A stretch of 43,488 nt of DNA from Hymenobacter rubripertinctus. Its GTDB lineage: Bacteria; Bacteroidota; Bacteroidia; Cytophagales; Hymenobacteraceae. Shown here piece after piece: positions 8,254 to 17,689 of this stretch. Location of the stretch: contig NZ_QYCN01000016.1 of NCBI RefSeq assembly GCF_003583925.1, positions 45,898 to 89,385 on the forward strand, given 5' to 3'. Numbering within the stretch: the stretch's first letter is position 1; each line of letters starts with the position of its first letter. Position numbers and translations under genes: made by a program. The notes under the pieces are model-generated. The model searched no databases and was not told the DNA's origin. It was given only the letters and a program-made list of their open reading frames with translations.

Positions 8254-8787
8254 ATGGCCCTCTATGTTCTTTCCGGTAGCCCCGGAGCCGGCAAGACTAC
8301 TCTGCTAACTGCATTACATCAGGCCGGTTTTGCCGTGGCCGAGGAGGTGTCGCGCCGGCTGATTCAGGAGCAGGTAGCTTTGGGCGGCCACCAGGTGCCG
8401 TGGCGGGATTTGGCCGGCTTTGCGGAGCTGGCCCTGGCGCGCATGGTGGCCCAGCACCAGCAGGCTACCCACCGTGGCGGCACCACCTTCTTCGACCGGG
8501 GCCTGCCCGATTTGCTGGCCTACCTGGAAGTAGCCGGCCACCCGGCCCCGCCCGCCTGCCAGGCAGCGGTGGCGGCCCATCCGTATCAGCCCCAGGTATT
8601 CATGGCCCCGCCGTGGCCGGAAATTTACGTGAACGATGCCGAGCGCTGGCAAACCTTCGACGAAGCCGTGGCTATTTACCAGGCCCTGCGGCGGGTGTAT
8701 GGGCGGGCGGGGTACACAGTGCTGGAGCTGCCCCAAACCACCGTGGCGGCGCGGGTGACCTTCGTGCGGGCGGCCACCGGACTCTAG
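8254..8787 (+). CDS. Small P-loop ATPase/kinase-like protein in the cobalamin locus
   Basis: 177-residue protein with a clear Walker A near residue 8 (GSPGAGKTT), then EEVSRRLIQEQ near 30 and FFDRGLPD near 80, where the Asp fits Walker B. This is the pattern of the AAA_28-type nucleotide kinase-like ATPases that are common in Bacteroidota. Its role is not known to me. The gap from cbiB is 15 bases and it is the last gene before the riboswitch-controlled operon, so a link with cobalamin metabolism is suggested by position only. Confidence 0.8.
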   Translation: MALYVLSGSPGAGKTTLLTALHQAGFAVAEEVSRRLIQEQVALGGHQVPWRDLAGFAELALARMVAQHQQATHRGGTTFFDRGLPDLLAYLEVAGHPAPPACQAAVAAHPYQPQVFMAPPWPEIYVNDAERWQTFDEAVAIYQALRRVYGRAGYTVLELPQTTVAARVTFVRAATGL

Positions 8788-8825
8788 CAAAAAGCCTCCC
8801 CGGCCCGTCGCGCAGGAATTTTTCC

Positions 8826-8833
8826 TACCTTCG
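8826..8833 (+). promoter_or_regulatory. Probable -7 element of the riboswitch transcript
   Basis: TACCTTCG resembles the TAnnTTTG -7 box with one difference and lies about 15-25 bases before the first conserved part of the cobalamin riboswitch, the expected place for the promoter of the btu/cob operon. A -33 box is not obvious. Confidence 0.35.
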
Positions 8834-8847
8834 CCGCAGTAATTGGT

Positions 8848-9012
8848 AGTCGTTTCCGCGGTGCGGGACGGCTTTAAAAGGGAATCCGGTGCGAATCCGG
8901 GACAGTCTCCGCTGCTGTAACCTCTATCTAAAACTCGGCCGATACGTGGCGCCACTGTTCCAGCAGGAATGGGAAGGCCATCGGTCCGGGGAGGGAGTCA
9001 GAAGACCTGCCG
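8848..9012 (+). promoter_or_regulatory. Cobalamin riboswitch
   Basis: The conserved core reads GGGAATCCGGTGCGAATCC from 8880, followed by GACAGTCTCCGCTGCTGTAA, matching the core of the cobalamin aptamer. The 3' B12-box half is AGTCAGAAGACCTGCC at 8996-9011. Between them, GCGCCACTGTTCCAGC can form the peripheral P7-P11 arm. The ends given are approximate. The aptamer sits 47 bases upstream of btuF and should repress the uptake/salvage operon when adenosylcobalamin is plentiful. Whether it acts on transcription or translation cannot be decided; no T-run terminator is visible before btuF. Confidence 0.95.
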
Positions 9013-9058
9013 TTTGCTTTATACAGTCACAGCTTTCGGCAGAAAGGCTCGTCGTACC

Positions 9059-10279
9059 ATGCCCAGACCCCCGCTTCCCCCCGGCCGTGCCGGAGGCATA
9101 TTCACGCATCTAGCCGCTAGCCGCGGCCTCGTGCTAGTCAGCTTGTTGTGGCTGACTACCCTGCCCGGCTTCGGCCAGCAAATCCGCCCCCCGCAGGCCC
9201 GCCCAACCCCGGCGGCGGCTCCCACCAAAGGCCGCACGAGCGTCATCTACGCCAAGGGCTTCTCAATTGCCTACGTCGGCCGGTGCAAGCTCGTCACCAT
9301 TCGGAGTCCGTTTGAGCGCACTACCACGGTTACGCGCTATTTGCTGGTGCCCCGCGGCATGGCCCGTCCCGCCGGCTACCCCGATGCCCACGTTATTGCC
9401 ACCCCCATCCGCAGCCTGGTGGGCCTCTCGTCCATGCACGTGGCGCTGGCCGGTTTCCTGGGGGCCGAGGATGTCGTGGTGGGCCTGGGTAGCTTCCAAT
9501 ACGCGTCGGCCCCGAAGGTGCGCCAGCGTATTGCCGAGGGCAAGGTGTACGCCGTGGGCCAGGGCAAGGAACTCAACAACGAGCAGTTGGTGGTCCGGCA
9601 TCCCGACCTGGTGATGGCCACCGGCTGGCCCGGCGAAAACCTGAGCCGCTTCCAAACGCTGGCCGCCGCCGGAATTCCGGTCATGATTAACTCAGAGTGG
9701 GTGGAAAACACGCCACTGGCCCGCGCCGAGTGGGTGAAAGTGCTGGCCGTACTGCTCAATAAGGAAGACCTGGTAAACCAGAAATTCGGACAGGTGGCCC
9801 GTGAGTACCAGCGCCTGGCCGCCCTGGGCCGCCGGGCCACCCCCCGGCCCCAGGTGGTGGTGGGGATGCCCTTCAAGGACGTGTGGTACGTGCCCGATGC
9901 CGACAGCTACATGGCGCAGTTTCTGCGCGACGCGGGCGCGACCTACGCCTGGGACCAGACCAAAGCGCCCCAGGGTAGCCTCGCGCTGTCGTTTGAAACC
10001 GTGGCCCCGGTAGCCCTCACGGCCGACTACTGGCTGCACACGGGCTCGGCGGTTTCCAAGGCCGATATGCTGGCCCAGGATTCCCGCTACGCGGTTTTCG
10101 CTCCCTTCGCCAAGGGGCGGGTGTTCAACAACAACCACCGCACCAACGCCGAGGGCTCCAACGACTATTGGGAATCGGGGGCGGTGCGGCCCGATTTGGT
10201 GCTGGCCGACTTGCTCCGCGTACTGCACCCCGGCCTGCTGCCCGCCGGCTCGCTCTACTACTACCAGCAACTCAAGTGA
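9059..10279 (+). CDS. btuF: Periplasmic cobalamin-binding protein, BtuF-like
   Basis: 406-residue ABC substrate-binding protein. The N-terminal segment up to about residue 40 (hydrophobic core LVLVSLLWLTTLPGFGQQ) is a signal peptide without lipobox. The domain shows class III binding-protein features: TPIRSLVGLSSMH near 115, VVGLGSFQYA near 140, HPDLVMATGWPGENLSRFQTL near 180, and PVMINSEWVENTPLARAEW near 205, followed by the long linking helix. It delivers cobalamin to BtuCD, encoded 12 bases downstream. A Fe-siderophore role has the same fold, but the riboswitch just upstream favours cobalamin. ATG 9059 is chosen because it lies after the riboswitch. Confidence 0.88.
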   Translation: MPRPPLPPGRAGGIFTHLAASRGLVLVSLLWLTTLPGFGQQIRPPQARPTPAAAPTKGRTSVIYAKGFSIAYVGRCKLVTIRSPFERTTTVTRYLLVPRGMARPAGYPDAHVIATPIRSLVGLSSMHVALAGFLGAEDVVVGLGSFQYASAPKVRQRIAEGKVYAVGQGKELNNEQLVVRHPDLVMATGWPGENLSRFQTLAAAGIPVMINSEWVENTPLARAEWVKVLAVLLNKEDLVNQKFGQVAREYQRLAALGRRATPRPQVVVGMPFKDVWYVPDADSYMAQFLRDAGATYAWDQTKAPQGSLALSFETVAPVALTADYWLHTGSAVSKADMLAQDSRYAVFAPFAKGRVFNNNHRTNAEGSNDYWESGAVRPDLVLADLLRVLHPGLLPAGSLYYYQQLK

Positions 10280-10290
10280 GGACTACCACG

Positions 10291-11403
10291 ATGCGGGTGG
10301 CCCCGGCCGCCCCGCCGGTACCTGCTCCATCCCTCGGTCCGCCACCGGCGGCGGGCATGGGGCGGTCTGCGGCCTGGCTATTGGTTTTGCTGCTGCTGGT
10401 TGGGCTGGGCTTCGTACTTGATATTGCCCTGGGCTCGGTGGCGGTGCCGCTGCCGGCGGTGGTGCGCATCCTGCTCGGGCAACCGGGCGAGGCAGATACG
10501 GCGGCCTGGGAGTTCATCGTGCGGGAAATCCGGCTGCCCAAGGCCCTGACGGCCCTGGCCGTGGGCAGCGGCCTGGCGGTGAGCGGCCTTCAGATGCAGA
10601 CGCTGTTCCGCAATCCGCTGGCGGGACCCTCCGTGCTGGGCCTCACGGCCGGGGCCGGGCTGGGCGTGGCGGCCGTGATGCTGGCCAGTGGCAGCGTGGC
10701 GGGCAGCCTCGCCATCCGGACCCTGGGCGTGGGTGGTAGCTGGGGGTTGGTGCTGGCCGCCACGGCCGGGGCGGCCCTGGTGATGGGCCTGGTGCTGGCG
10801 CTGGCCGGCCGCGTGCGCGACAACGTAGTGCTGCTCATCGTGGGCATGATGCTAGCCAGCGTGACGGGGGCGCTGGTGAGTTTGTGGCAGTATTTCAGCG
10901 CCCCCGAGCAGATTCAGGAATACCTGCTCTGGACCTTCGGCTCGCTGGGCGGCGTAACGGGCAGCCACCTGGCCGTGCTCGCCAGCGTGGTAGCAGTTGG
11001 GCTGGGGCTGGCATTTAGCTCGGCGAAATCGTTAAATGCCCTGCTGCTGGGCGAGAACTACGCGCGGAGTATGGGCCTGGTGGTGGGCCGCTCCCGCCTG
11101 CTCGTTATTTTGAGTACCAGCCTGCTGGCGGGGTCCATCACGGCGTTTTGCGGCCCTATTGGCTTCGTGGGCATCGCCGTGCCCCACCTCACCCGGGCCC
11201 TGCTGCGCACCGCCGACCACCGGGCGCTGCTGCCCGCCAGCTGCCTGGCCGGGGCGGCCCTCACCCTGGCTTGCGACTGTATCGCGCAGCTGCCCGGCAG
11301 CCAAACCACCCTGCCCCTGAGCGTGGTGACTTCGCTGCTGGGAGCCCCGGTGGTGCTGTGGGTGGTGCTGCGCCGCCAAAATATCCGTTCCTCGTTTTCC
11401 TGA
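10291..11403 (+). CDS. btuC: Cobalamin ABC transporter permease BtuC
   Basis: 370-residue FecCD/BtuC-type permease with about ten transmembrane segments after a 30-residue Pro/Ala-rich leader. Family landmarks are REIRLPKALTALAVGSGLAVSG near residue 75, FRNPLAGPSVLGLTAGAG near 105, and the coupling-helix region FCGPIGFVGIAVPHLTRALL near 285. It forms the inner-membrane channel with BtuD, 5 bases downstream, and BtuF upstream. Regulated by the riboswitch through read-through transcription. Confidence 0.92.
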   Translation: MRVAPAAPPVPAPSLGPPPAAGMGRSAAWLLVLLLLVGLGFVLDIALGSVAVPLPAVVRILLGQPGEADTAAWEFIVREIRLPKALTALAVGSGLAVSGLQMQTLFRNPLAGPSVLGLTAGAGLGVAAVMLASGSVAGSLAIRTLGVGGSWGLVLAATAGAALVMGLVLALAGRVRDNVVLLIVGMMLASVTGALVSLWQYFSAPEQIQEYLLWTFGSLGGVTGSHLAVLASVVAVGLGLAFSSAKSLNALLLGENYARSMGLVVGRSRLLVILSTSLLAGSITAFCGPIGFVGIAVPHLTRALLRTADHRALLPASCLAGAALTLACDCIAQLPGSQTTLPLSVVTSLLGAPVVLWVVLRRQNIRSSFS

Positions 11404-11408
11404 GTTTC

Positions 11409-12428
11409 ATGCGCCCTGCTACTCCACTGCTGACCGCCGAGGATCTGACGGTGGGCTATTTCGGCCGCAAAAAGATGCCCCGCCCCGTGGCCGGCTCCCT
11501 GCGCCTGGCGCTGTGGCCCGGCGAGCTGGTGTGCTTGCTGGGGCCGAACGGGGCCGGCAAATCGACGCTGCTGCGCACGCTGGCCGGCTTGCAGCCCCCC
11601 CTCGGCGGCCAGCTCCGGCTAGGCGACCAGGAGCTGGCGACCCTGAATGCGCCGGCCCGGGCGCGGCAGCTCAGCGTGGTGCTCACCGACCGGGTAGACG
11701 GCGGCAACCTCACCGGGCACGAGCTGGTGCGGCTGGGGCGGCACCCCCACACGGGCTGGCTCGGCAGCCTCTCGGCCCACGACGAAGCGCAGGTGCAGGC
11801 TGCCCTGGCCGCTACCGGCACTGCGGGCCTGGCCCACCGCCCGGTGGGGGAGCTGAGCGACGGGGAGCGGCAGAAAATCCTGCTGGCCCGCGCCCTGGCC
11901 CAGGATACGCCCCTGATTCTGCTCGACGAGCCCACCGCCCACCTCGACCTGCCCAACCGCGTGGCCCTCATGCGGCTGCTCCACCGCCTGGCCCGCCAAA
12001 CCGGCAAGGCCATCCTGCTTTCGACCCACGAGCTGGATTTGGCTTTGCAGGCCGCCGACCGCGTGTGGCTGCTGTCGGCCGAGGACGCTTTGCGCACGGG
12101 CACTCCCGAAGATTTGGTGCTGAGCGGAGCCTTCGCGGCGGCTTTCGCCCGCGAGGGGCTGGCCTTCAATCCGGCCACCGGCACCTTCGAGCTGCACGCC
12201 CCCACGGGCCCGCCAGTGCAGCTGGTCGGCGACGGGGCTGCGGCCTTCTGGACGCGCCGGGCGCTGGAGCGCGAGGGGTTCGTGCCCACGGCCGCCCCCG
12301 CCGCCTGGCGCGTCACGGCCACCCTCGACCCCGCCCGCTGGACCAGCCGGCTAGCCGGCGGCCCCGAGTACTCGCACAATACGATGAGCGCCTTACTCCG
12401 CGCTTTGAAGCCGACTTCTACCCCGTAG
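11409..12428 (+). CDS. btuD: Cobalamin ABC transporter ATPase BtuD with C-terminal extension
   Basis: 339-residue ABC ATPase. Walker A GPNGAGKST lies near residue 46, signature LSDGERQK near 150, Walker B LILLDEPTAHLDLP near 170, and the switch His in STHELD near 206. BtuD/FecE-type proteins usually end near residue 250-260. Here about 85 more residues follow, including a GDGAAAFWTRRALEREGF stretch that looks like a small alpha/beta fold. The extension may be regulatory; similar tails occur on haem/B12 ATPases of Bacteroidota. ATG 11409 lies 5 bases after the btuC stop. Confidence 0.9.
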   Translation: MRPATPLLTAEDLTVGYFGRKKMPRPVAGSLRLALWPGELVCLLGPNGAGKSTLLRTLAGLQPPLGGQLRLGDQELATLNAPARARQLSVVLTDRVDGGNLTGHELVRLGRHPHTGWLGSLSAHDEAQVQAALAATGTAGLAHRPVGELSDGERQKILLARALAQDTPLILLDEPTAHLDLPNRVALMRLLHRLARQTGKAILLSTHELDLALQAADRVWLLSAEDALRTGTPEDLVLSGAFAAAFAREGLAFNPATGTFELHAPTGPPVQLVGDGAAAFWTRRALEREGFVPTAAPAAWRVTATLDPARWTSRLAGGPEYSHNTMSALLRALKPTSTP

Positions 12429-12475
12429 TTCCGGGAGTTACCCGCATCTTTTTCCTGCTTTTGATTACGCACCTT

Positions 12476-14698
12476 ATGCAACCCAAAAACTCTCGCAGCG
12501 GTAACGCGACGCCCCGCTTCGGCGCGGCACTGGCGCTGAGCACGGCCCTCGTGGCCGGTCCGTTCCGGCCCGCTCAGGCGCAGGCGCAGGCCGATACACT
12601 CCGCCGCCAAAGCCTGAGCGAGGTGGTGGTAACGGCTACCCGTGCAGCCACGGAGCGCAGCAAAATCCCGCAGCAGCTCCAGATTATCAGCCGCCAAGAC
12701 ATTGCACAGACGCCCGCCCAGGACTTTACCGACGCGCTGAAAAAAAATGCCTCGGTCGATGTAATCCAGTATCCCGGCCTGCTGGCCGGGGTGGGCATCC
12801 GCGGGTTTCGGCCCCAAACGGGAGGGCTGAACCAGCGGGCCCTGCTGCTGGTGGATGGTCGGCCGGCCGGCACCAGCAACCTGGCTACCCTCGATTTGAA
12901 CAGCGTGGAGCAGGTGGAAGTGCTCAAAGGACCAGCCTCGGCCCTGTACGGCTCCCAGGCCATGGGCGGGGTCGTGAACGTCGTCACGCGCCAGTCGCGC
13001 GGGGCCGTCCGGTCGTCGTTGTTCACCGAATACGGCAGCTTTCAGACCTTTAAAGTAGGTGGGGCCACCGGGGGCAACATCACGCAAAAGCTGGATTTCG
13101 ACCTCTCCTTCGGCCTGTTCGACCGCGCCAAGGACTACAAGCTGGGCGAGGACGGCGTGCTGCGGGGCTGGCTCAAGGGCGGCAGCGCCACCAAAACCTA
13201 CGCCAACGACAGCAGCGCCCAAACCGACGACCGCCGCGCCGACGGCCAGCGCCGCCAGTTTACCAAGCTGGGCTACTACTCCGGGGCGTTGCGCCTGGGC
13301 TACCAGCTAAGCGAGCACTGGCGCGCCGATGTGCGTGGCGAACGGTTCGTGGCCCGCAACGTGGAGTCGCCGAACGATGTTTTTTACGGCAACCTGGGGC
13401 CTTCGAGCAAGGATATTGAGCGGCAGAACATCGACCTGAGCGCCACCGGCACCTACGCGCGGCACGAACTGTTCGTGCGCGGTTACGCCTCCCGGGAAAC
13501 CAACGACAACAACACGCTGTCGGGGGCTAAAAACGTGCCCATTGCGCCCTATCGCTCGTTTCAGAGCCAGTACGCGTGGCGGGGCTTGCAGGTGAAGGAC
13601 GTGCTGACGCTGGGCCGCCAGCGCCTGACGGTGGGCCTCGACCGCAACGAAGCCAGCAGCAACTCGCAGCGCTTTAGTGCCACCAGCGAGGCCATTGCGC
13701 CCTACAACCCCAATTACGAACTCAACACGACCGGCCTCTACGCCCAGGCCCAACTGAGCCTGCTGGCCGAAAAGCTGGTCCTGACGCCCGGGGTCCGCTA
13801 CGACTTCATTACCTACAACGTGAAGCGGACCGACTTGCTCACCACCTTCACGCCCGGCAAAACCACCAATCCGTTTTTCAGCCCGAGCCTGGGGGCGCAG
13901 TACGAGGTGCTCAGGGGCCTGCGTGTGCACGGCACCATTGGGCGGGCCTACGTGACGCCCGACGCCTACAACGTGGCCGGCTACTCCCAGACTGCCCCCA
14001 ACGCGGCCCGGCAAGTGTCCATCACGACGGGCAATGCCGGATTGAAAAACGAAAGTAGCGTGACCTGGGACGCGGGTCTGCGCTTCGACCGACCTACCAG
14101 CGGTTTCTCGGCCAGCGCGGCCTACTTCGCCACGCAGGTGAAAAACCGCATCACCACCCGCACCGCCAACCCCGTGGGCGAAACCACCGCCGAGGGCTAC
14201 GTGGTGCGGGCCCGCACTACCTACGTCAACGCCAACGACAGCCGTATCCGGGGCCTGGAGGCCGAAGCCGGCTACGACTTCGGAGTGGCCGCCGACAACC
14301 GCTACTCGCTGCGGGTATTTGCCGGGGGCACCCGCATTTTTAAGGCGGAAGACGTGACCAATGCCGCTGATGGCACCCAGACTACCCGCGCCATCTTCAA
14401 CGTGGCCCGCCTGAGCGGCAACTACGGCGTGGCCTTCGACAACAACCGCGGCCTGCGCGCCCGCCTGGGCGGCCACTACGTGGGCCGCCGCCGCGACACC
14501 GATTTCACCGACGTCCGGTCGCCGCAGATTGAGTACCCGCGCTACATGACCCTGGACTTTTCGGCGGGCTACACCCTGGCCCGGAAGCACACGCTGGCGG
14601 TGCTGGTGAACAACCTGACCGACGAAAACTACTACGAGAAGCGCGGTTACAACCTGCCCGGCCGCACCGTCACGGGCCGCTACACGCTCACTTTCTAG
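12476..14698 (+). CDS. btuB: TonB-dependent outer-membrane receptor, BtuB-like
   Basis: 740-residue TonB-dependent receptor. A signal peptide ends near AQAQA (about residue 37). A TonB-box-like LSEVVVTATR is near 48. The plug domain runs to about 165 with ALLLVDGRPAG and the ALYGSQAMGGVVNVVTR block. The rest is a beta barrel with many aromatic strand ends and a C-terminal Phe (YTLTF), the BAM signal. There is no N-terminal carboxypeptidase-like (SusC) domain. Position between btuD and cobU in a riboswitch-led operon supports import of cobalamin or cobinamide. Starts upstream of 12476 would overlap btuD and lack a signal peptide. Confidence 0.92.
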   Translation: MQPKNSRSGNATPRFGAALALSTALVAGPFRPAQAQAQADTLRRQSLSEVVVTATRAATERSKIPQQLQIISRQDIAQTPAQDFTDALKKNASVDVIQYPGLLAGVGIRGFRPQTGGLNQRALLLVDGRPAGTSNLATLDLNSVEQVEVLKGPASALYGSQAMGGVVNVVTRQSRGAVRSSLFTEYGSFQTFKVGGATGGNITQKLDFDLSFGLFDRAKDYKLGEDGVLRGWLKGGSATKTYANDSSAQTDDRRADGQRRQFTKLGYYSGALRLGYQLSEHWRADVRGERFVARNVESPNDVFYGNLGPSSKDIERQNIDLSATGTYARHELFVRGYASRETNDNNTLSGAKNVPIAPYRSFQSQYAWRGLQVKDVLTLGRQRLTVGLDRNEASSNSQRFSATSEAIAPYNPNYELNTTGLYAQAQLSLLAEKLVLTPGVRYDFITYNVKRTDLLTTFTPGKTTNPFFSPSLGAQYEVLRGLRVHGTIGRAYVTPDAYNVAGYSQTAPNAARQVSITTGNAGLKNESSVTWDAGLRFDRPTSGFSASAAYFATQVKNRITTRTANPVGETTAEGYVVRARTTYVNANDSRIRGLEAEAGYDFGVAADNRYSLRVFAGGTRIFKAEDVTNAADGTQTTRAIFNVARLSGNYGVAFDNNRGLRARLGGHYVGRRRDTDFTDVRSPQIEYPRYMTLDFSAGYTLARKHTLAVLVNNLTDENYYEKRGYNLPGRTVTGRYTLTF

Positions 14699-14701
14699 CC
14701 C

Positions 14702-15205
14702 ATGCTCACCTACATTTCGGGCGGGCAGCGCTCGGGTAAGAGCCGGTACGCCCAACAACTGGCCCTGCAACTCAGCCCCGCGCCCGTGTACCTGGCCACC
14801 TCGCGGGCCTGGGACGACGACCACCACCAGCGCATTGCCCGCCACGTAACCGACCGCGACGCCCGCTGGACCACCTGGGAGGAGGAAAAGTACCTGAGCC
14901 GCCGCGACCTGACGGGCCGTACCGTGGTGCTGGACTGCGTGACGCTCTGGCTGACCAATTTCTTCGCCGACGCCGCCTACGACGTGGATGCCACGCTCGG
15001 GCAGGCGCAGCAGGAATTCGACGAGCTAATGCGGCAGGACTGCACGCTGCTGGTTATTTCCAACGAAATCGGGATGGGCCTGCACGCACCCACCGAGGCG
15101 GGCCGCAAGTTTGCCGACTTGCAGGGCTGGCTCAACCAGCACATTGCCCAGCGGGCCGACCGCGCCATTTTCATGGTATCGGGGCTGCCGCTAGTGGTAA
15201 AATAA
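14702..15205 (+). CDS. cobU: Adenosylcobinamide kinase / guanylyltransferase CobU
   Basis: 167-residue bifunctional enzyme that phosphorylates adenosylcobinamide and adds GMP. The P-loop is GGQRSGKS at about residues 7-14. VYLATSRAWDDDHHQRIARH near 30 includes the His that carries the GMP intermediate in the family. VVLDCVTLWLTNFF near 77 and VISNEIGMGLHAPTEAGRKFAD near 117 complete the signature. It lies 3 bases after btuB. Slightly shorter than the about 180-residue norm but all motifs are present. Confidence 0.95.
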   Translation: MLTYISGGQRSGKSRYAQQLALQLSPAPVYLATSRAWDDDHHQRIARHVTDRDARWTTWEEEKYLSRRDLTGRTVVLDCVTLWLTNFFADAAYDVDATLGQAQQEFDELMRQDCTLLVISNEIGMGLHAPTEAGRKFADLQGWLNQHIAQRADRAIFMVSGLPLVVK

Positions 15206-15230
15206 GTTCTTTTCAACTTGAATTTCTGAC

Positions 15231-15839
15231 ATGAAAATTTACACTAAAAAGGGTGATGCCGGCACTACCGGCCTGTTCGGCGGTTCGCGCGTGCCCAAAG
15301 ACGACGTGCGCGTGGAGTGCATGGGCGACCTGGACGAAGCCAACTCTACGCTGGGCCTGCTGCGCGTGAAACTGGGCGCGGCCCACGCCTGGCAGCCGCA
15401 GTTGCACCGCATCCAGAAGGATTTGATGGACATGATGTCGCACCTGGCGCGGCCCTCGGACGCCAAAAAGGTGAACACCAATCCCATGCCCGCCGACGGG
15501 GCGCAGTTCTGCGAGGAGTGGATGGACGAGCTGGAGGGCCAGATGACGTCGCCTTCCGACTACTTCCTGCTGCCCGGCGGCAACGAAATATCGGCTCTGT
15601 GCCACGTGGTGCGCACCCAGATGCGCCGGGGCGAGCGGCGGCTGGTGAGCCTGATGGCCACCGACGAGGTGAACCCCATCATCCCGGCCTACATCAACCG
15701 CCTCTCGGATTTGTTCTTCACCCTGGCCCGGGCCGAGATGGACAAGGCCGGCGTGGCCGAAGAAAAGTGGCAGCTATTCCTCTACAAGCGCTTCAAGCGT
15801 CCGGAAGACGCTCCCAAACCCCAGGAGCCCACCGCATGA
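15231..15839 (+). CDS. pduO: Cob(I)alamin adenosyltransferase, PduO type
   Basis: 202-residue ATP:cob(I)alamin adenosyltransferase that adds the upper axial 5'-deoxyadenosyl ligand. The N-terminal ATP-binding loop [15 protein letters not shown] starts at residue 4, [14 protein letters not shown] lies near 30, and [13 protein letters not shown] near 128 carries the family Arg residues. The last 10 residues are a Pro-rich tail. It overlaps cobT by 4 bases (ATGA), typical of translational coupling. Confidence 0.95.
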   Translation: MKIYTKKGDAGTTGLFGGSRVPKDDVRVECMGDLDEANSTLGLLRVKLGAAHAWQPQLHRIQKDLMDMMSHLARPSDAKKVNTNPMPADGAQFCEEWMDELEGQMTSPSDYFLLPGGNEISALCHVVRTQMRRGERRLVSLMATDEVNPIIPAYINRLSDLFFTLARAEMDKAGVAEEKWQLFLYKRFKRPEDAPKPQEPTA

Positions 15840-16879
15840 GCTGGCACATTCCCTCCCCCGACTCCAAGCTGAGCGCCGCCATTCAGCACAAAATCGACAC
15901 CAAAACCAAGCCGGTGGGCGCGCTGGGTGAGCTGGAAGCCCTGGCCCGACAAGTGGCCCTGGTGCAGCAAACCCTCACGCCCCAGCTCCGCCAACCCCAC
16001 CTGGTAGTATTCGCCGCCGACCACGGCATTGCCCAGGCCGGCGTGAGCCAGTACCCGCCCGAAGTAACGCACCAGATGGTGCGCAACTTCGCGGCGGGCG
16101 GCGCGGCCATCAACGTGTTCTGTCGCCAAAACGGCCTGGCCCTCACCATCGTGGACGCCGGGGTACGCGGCAGCTTCGCGGACCTGCCCGCCGTGCGCGA
16201 CGAGAAAATAGCCGAGGGTACCCGCAACTTTCTGCAGGAGCCGGCCATGAGCACTGCCCAGTGCCAGGAGGCGTTGCAACGCGGGGCGCGCCTCGTGGAT
16301 GAGCTGCACGCCGGTGGCTGCAACGTGCTGGGGCTGGGCGAAATGGGCATCGGCAACACCTCGTCGGCCGCCCTGCTGCTGCACCGGCTCACGGGCCGGC
16401 CGCTGGCCGAGTGCGTGGGCCGCGGCACCGGCCTCGATGCGGCGGGCCTGGCCCGTAAGCTTTCCACCCTCACGCGGGCCGTGGCCGCGCACCCGGCCGT
16501 GGGGCCGGAGCCGCTGGCGGTGCTGGCGACCTTCGGCGGCTTCGAAATCGCGCAGCTGTGCGGGGCCATGCTGCGGGCCGCCGAACACCGGATGCTGCTG
16601 CTCATCGACGGCTTTATTGCCTCGGCGGCGCTGCTGGTGGCGGCCCGGCTGGCCCCGGCAGTGCTGGCCTACTGCGTATTCTGCCACGAGTCGGACGAGC
16701 TGGGCCACCGCCTGCTGCTGGCCGAGCTGGGTGGCCGGCCCCTGCTACGGCTGGGCCTGCGGCTGGGCGAAGGCACCGGCTGCGCCCTGGCCTACCCGCT
16801 GGTGCAGGCCGCCGTAGGTTTCCTCAACCAAATGGCGTCCTTTGAAAGCGCTGGCGTGCAGGATGACTCCGGCGCGTAA
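15836..16879 (+). CDS. cobT: Nicotinate-nucleotide-dimethylbenzimidazole phosphoribosyltransferase CobT
   Basis: 347-residue enzyme that makes alpha-ribazole phosphate from nicotinate mononucleotide and a benzimidazole base. Landmarks: [19 protein letters not shown] opening near residue 17, [18 protein letters not shown] near 56, [12 protein letters not shown] near 82, [17 protein letters not shown] near 168, GRGTGLD near 198, and the catalytic Glu in the C-terminal [10 protein letters not shown] near 309. Full length for the family. No gene for making dimethylbenzimidazole (bluB) is seen here. Confidence 0.95.
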   Translation: MSWHIPSPDSKLSAAIQHKIDTKTKPVGALGELEALARQVALVQQTLTPQLRQPHLVVFAADHGIAQAGVSQYPPEVTHQMVRNFAAGGAAINVFCRQNGLALTIVDAGVRGSFADLPAVRDEKIAEGTRNFLQEPAMSTAQCQEALQRGARLVDELHAGGCNVLGLGEMGIGNTSSAALLLHRLTGRPLAECVGRGTGLDAAGLARKLSTLTRAVAAHPAVGPEPLAVLATFGGFEIAQLCGAMLRAAEHRMLLLIDGFIASAALLVAARLAPAVLAYCVFCHESDELGHRLLLAELGGRPLLRLGLRLGEGTGCALAYPLVQAAVGFLNQMASFESAGVQDDSGA

Positions 16880-16894
16880 GTATCTTGCCAGCCC

Positions 16895-17689
16895 ATGACC
16901 TCCTTGCTCCGGCACCATCTGCGCCTGCTGCTGCTAGCCGTGCAGTTTTATACCCGCCTGCCGATACCCGCCTGGGTAGGCTACTCCGACGAGCTGCTCA
17001 ATAAAGCCACCATCTACTTCCCGGTCATTGGCTGGCTGGTGGGGGGACTCACGGCGGCCGTATACGCGGGCGGGCGGCTGCTTTTTCACCAAGACGATGT
17101 GGCGCTGGTCTTGAGCCTGGGGGCCGGCATTCTACTCACCGGCGCCTTCCACGAGGATGGTTTTGCCGACACCTGCGACGGGTTCGGGGGCGGCTGGACC
17201 AAGCTGCGCATCCTGGAAATCATGAAGGACAGCCGCCTCGGGACCTACGGGGCGGTGGGTCTGCTGCTGCTACTGGCTCTCAAGCTCGCAGCGTTGCGCG
17301 GTTTGTCGCCCGCCGGGGTTAGCATCGCGCTGTTGGTGGCCCATCCGCTGAGCCGGGCCACGGCGCTTACCTGCATTTTCAGCCATCAGTACGCCCGCGA
17401 AAACGAGGACAGTAAGGCCAAGCCGGTGGCCAAAAAAATCAGTCGGGCGGAATTGGCCACGGGGCTGGTGCTAGGGGCGCTGCCGCTGCTGGTGTATGCG
17501 GGCTGGGCGCGTAGTCCCGCCGTTTTTTTAATGCTGCTGCCCGTATTCGCCGTAAAATTCTACCTGGCCCGCTACTTCCAACGCTGGATTGGCGGCTACA
17601 CCGGCGACTGTCTGGGAGCCATTCAGCAAACGGCGGAAGTCACGGTGTACCTGTTTTTCCTTCTTCTGACGTCATGGAGCTCTCTTTAG
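16895..17689 (+). CDS. cobS: Adenosylcobinamide-GDP ribazoletransferase CobS
   Basis: 264-residue integral membrane enzyme joining adenosylcobinamide-GDP with alpha-ribazole (phosphate). Family blocks are FYTRLPIP near residue 18, YFPVIGWLVGG near 42, and the metal-binding FHEDGFADTCDGFGGGW near 88, followed by ILEIMKDSRLGTYGAVGL. Six or so hydrophobic segments. Its 3' end overlaps the next gene by 16 bases. Confidence 0.95.
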   Translation: MTSLLRHHLRLLLLAVQFYTRLPIPAWVGYSDELLNKATIYFPVIGWLVGGLTAAVYAGGRLLFHQDDVALVLSLGAGILLTGAFHEDGFADTCDGFGGGWTKLRILEIMKDSRLGTYGAVGLLLLLALKLAALRGLSPAGVSIALLVAHPLSRATALTCIFSHQYARENEDSKAKPVAKKISRAELATGLVLGALPLLVYAGWARSPAVFLMLLPVFAVKFYLARYFQRWIGGYTGDCLGAIQQTAEVTVYLFFLLLTSWSSL

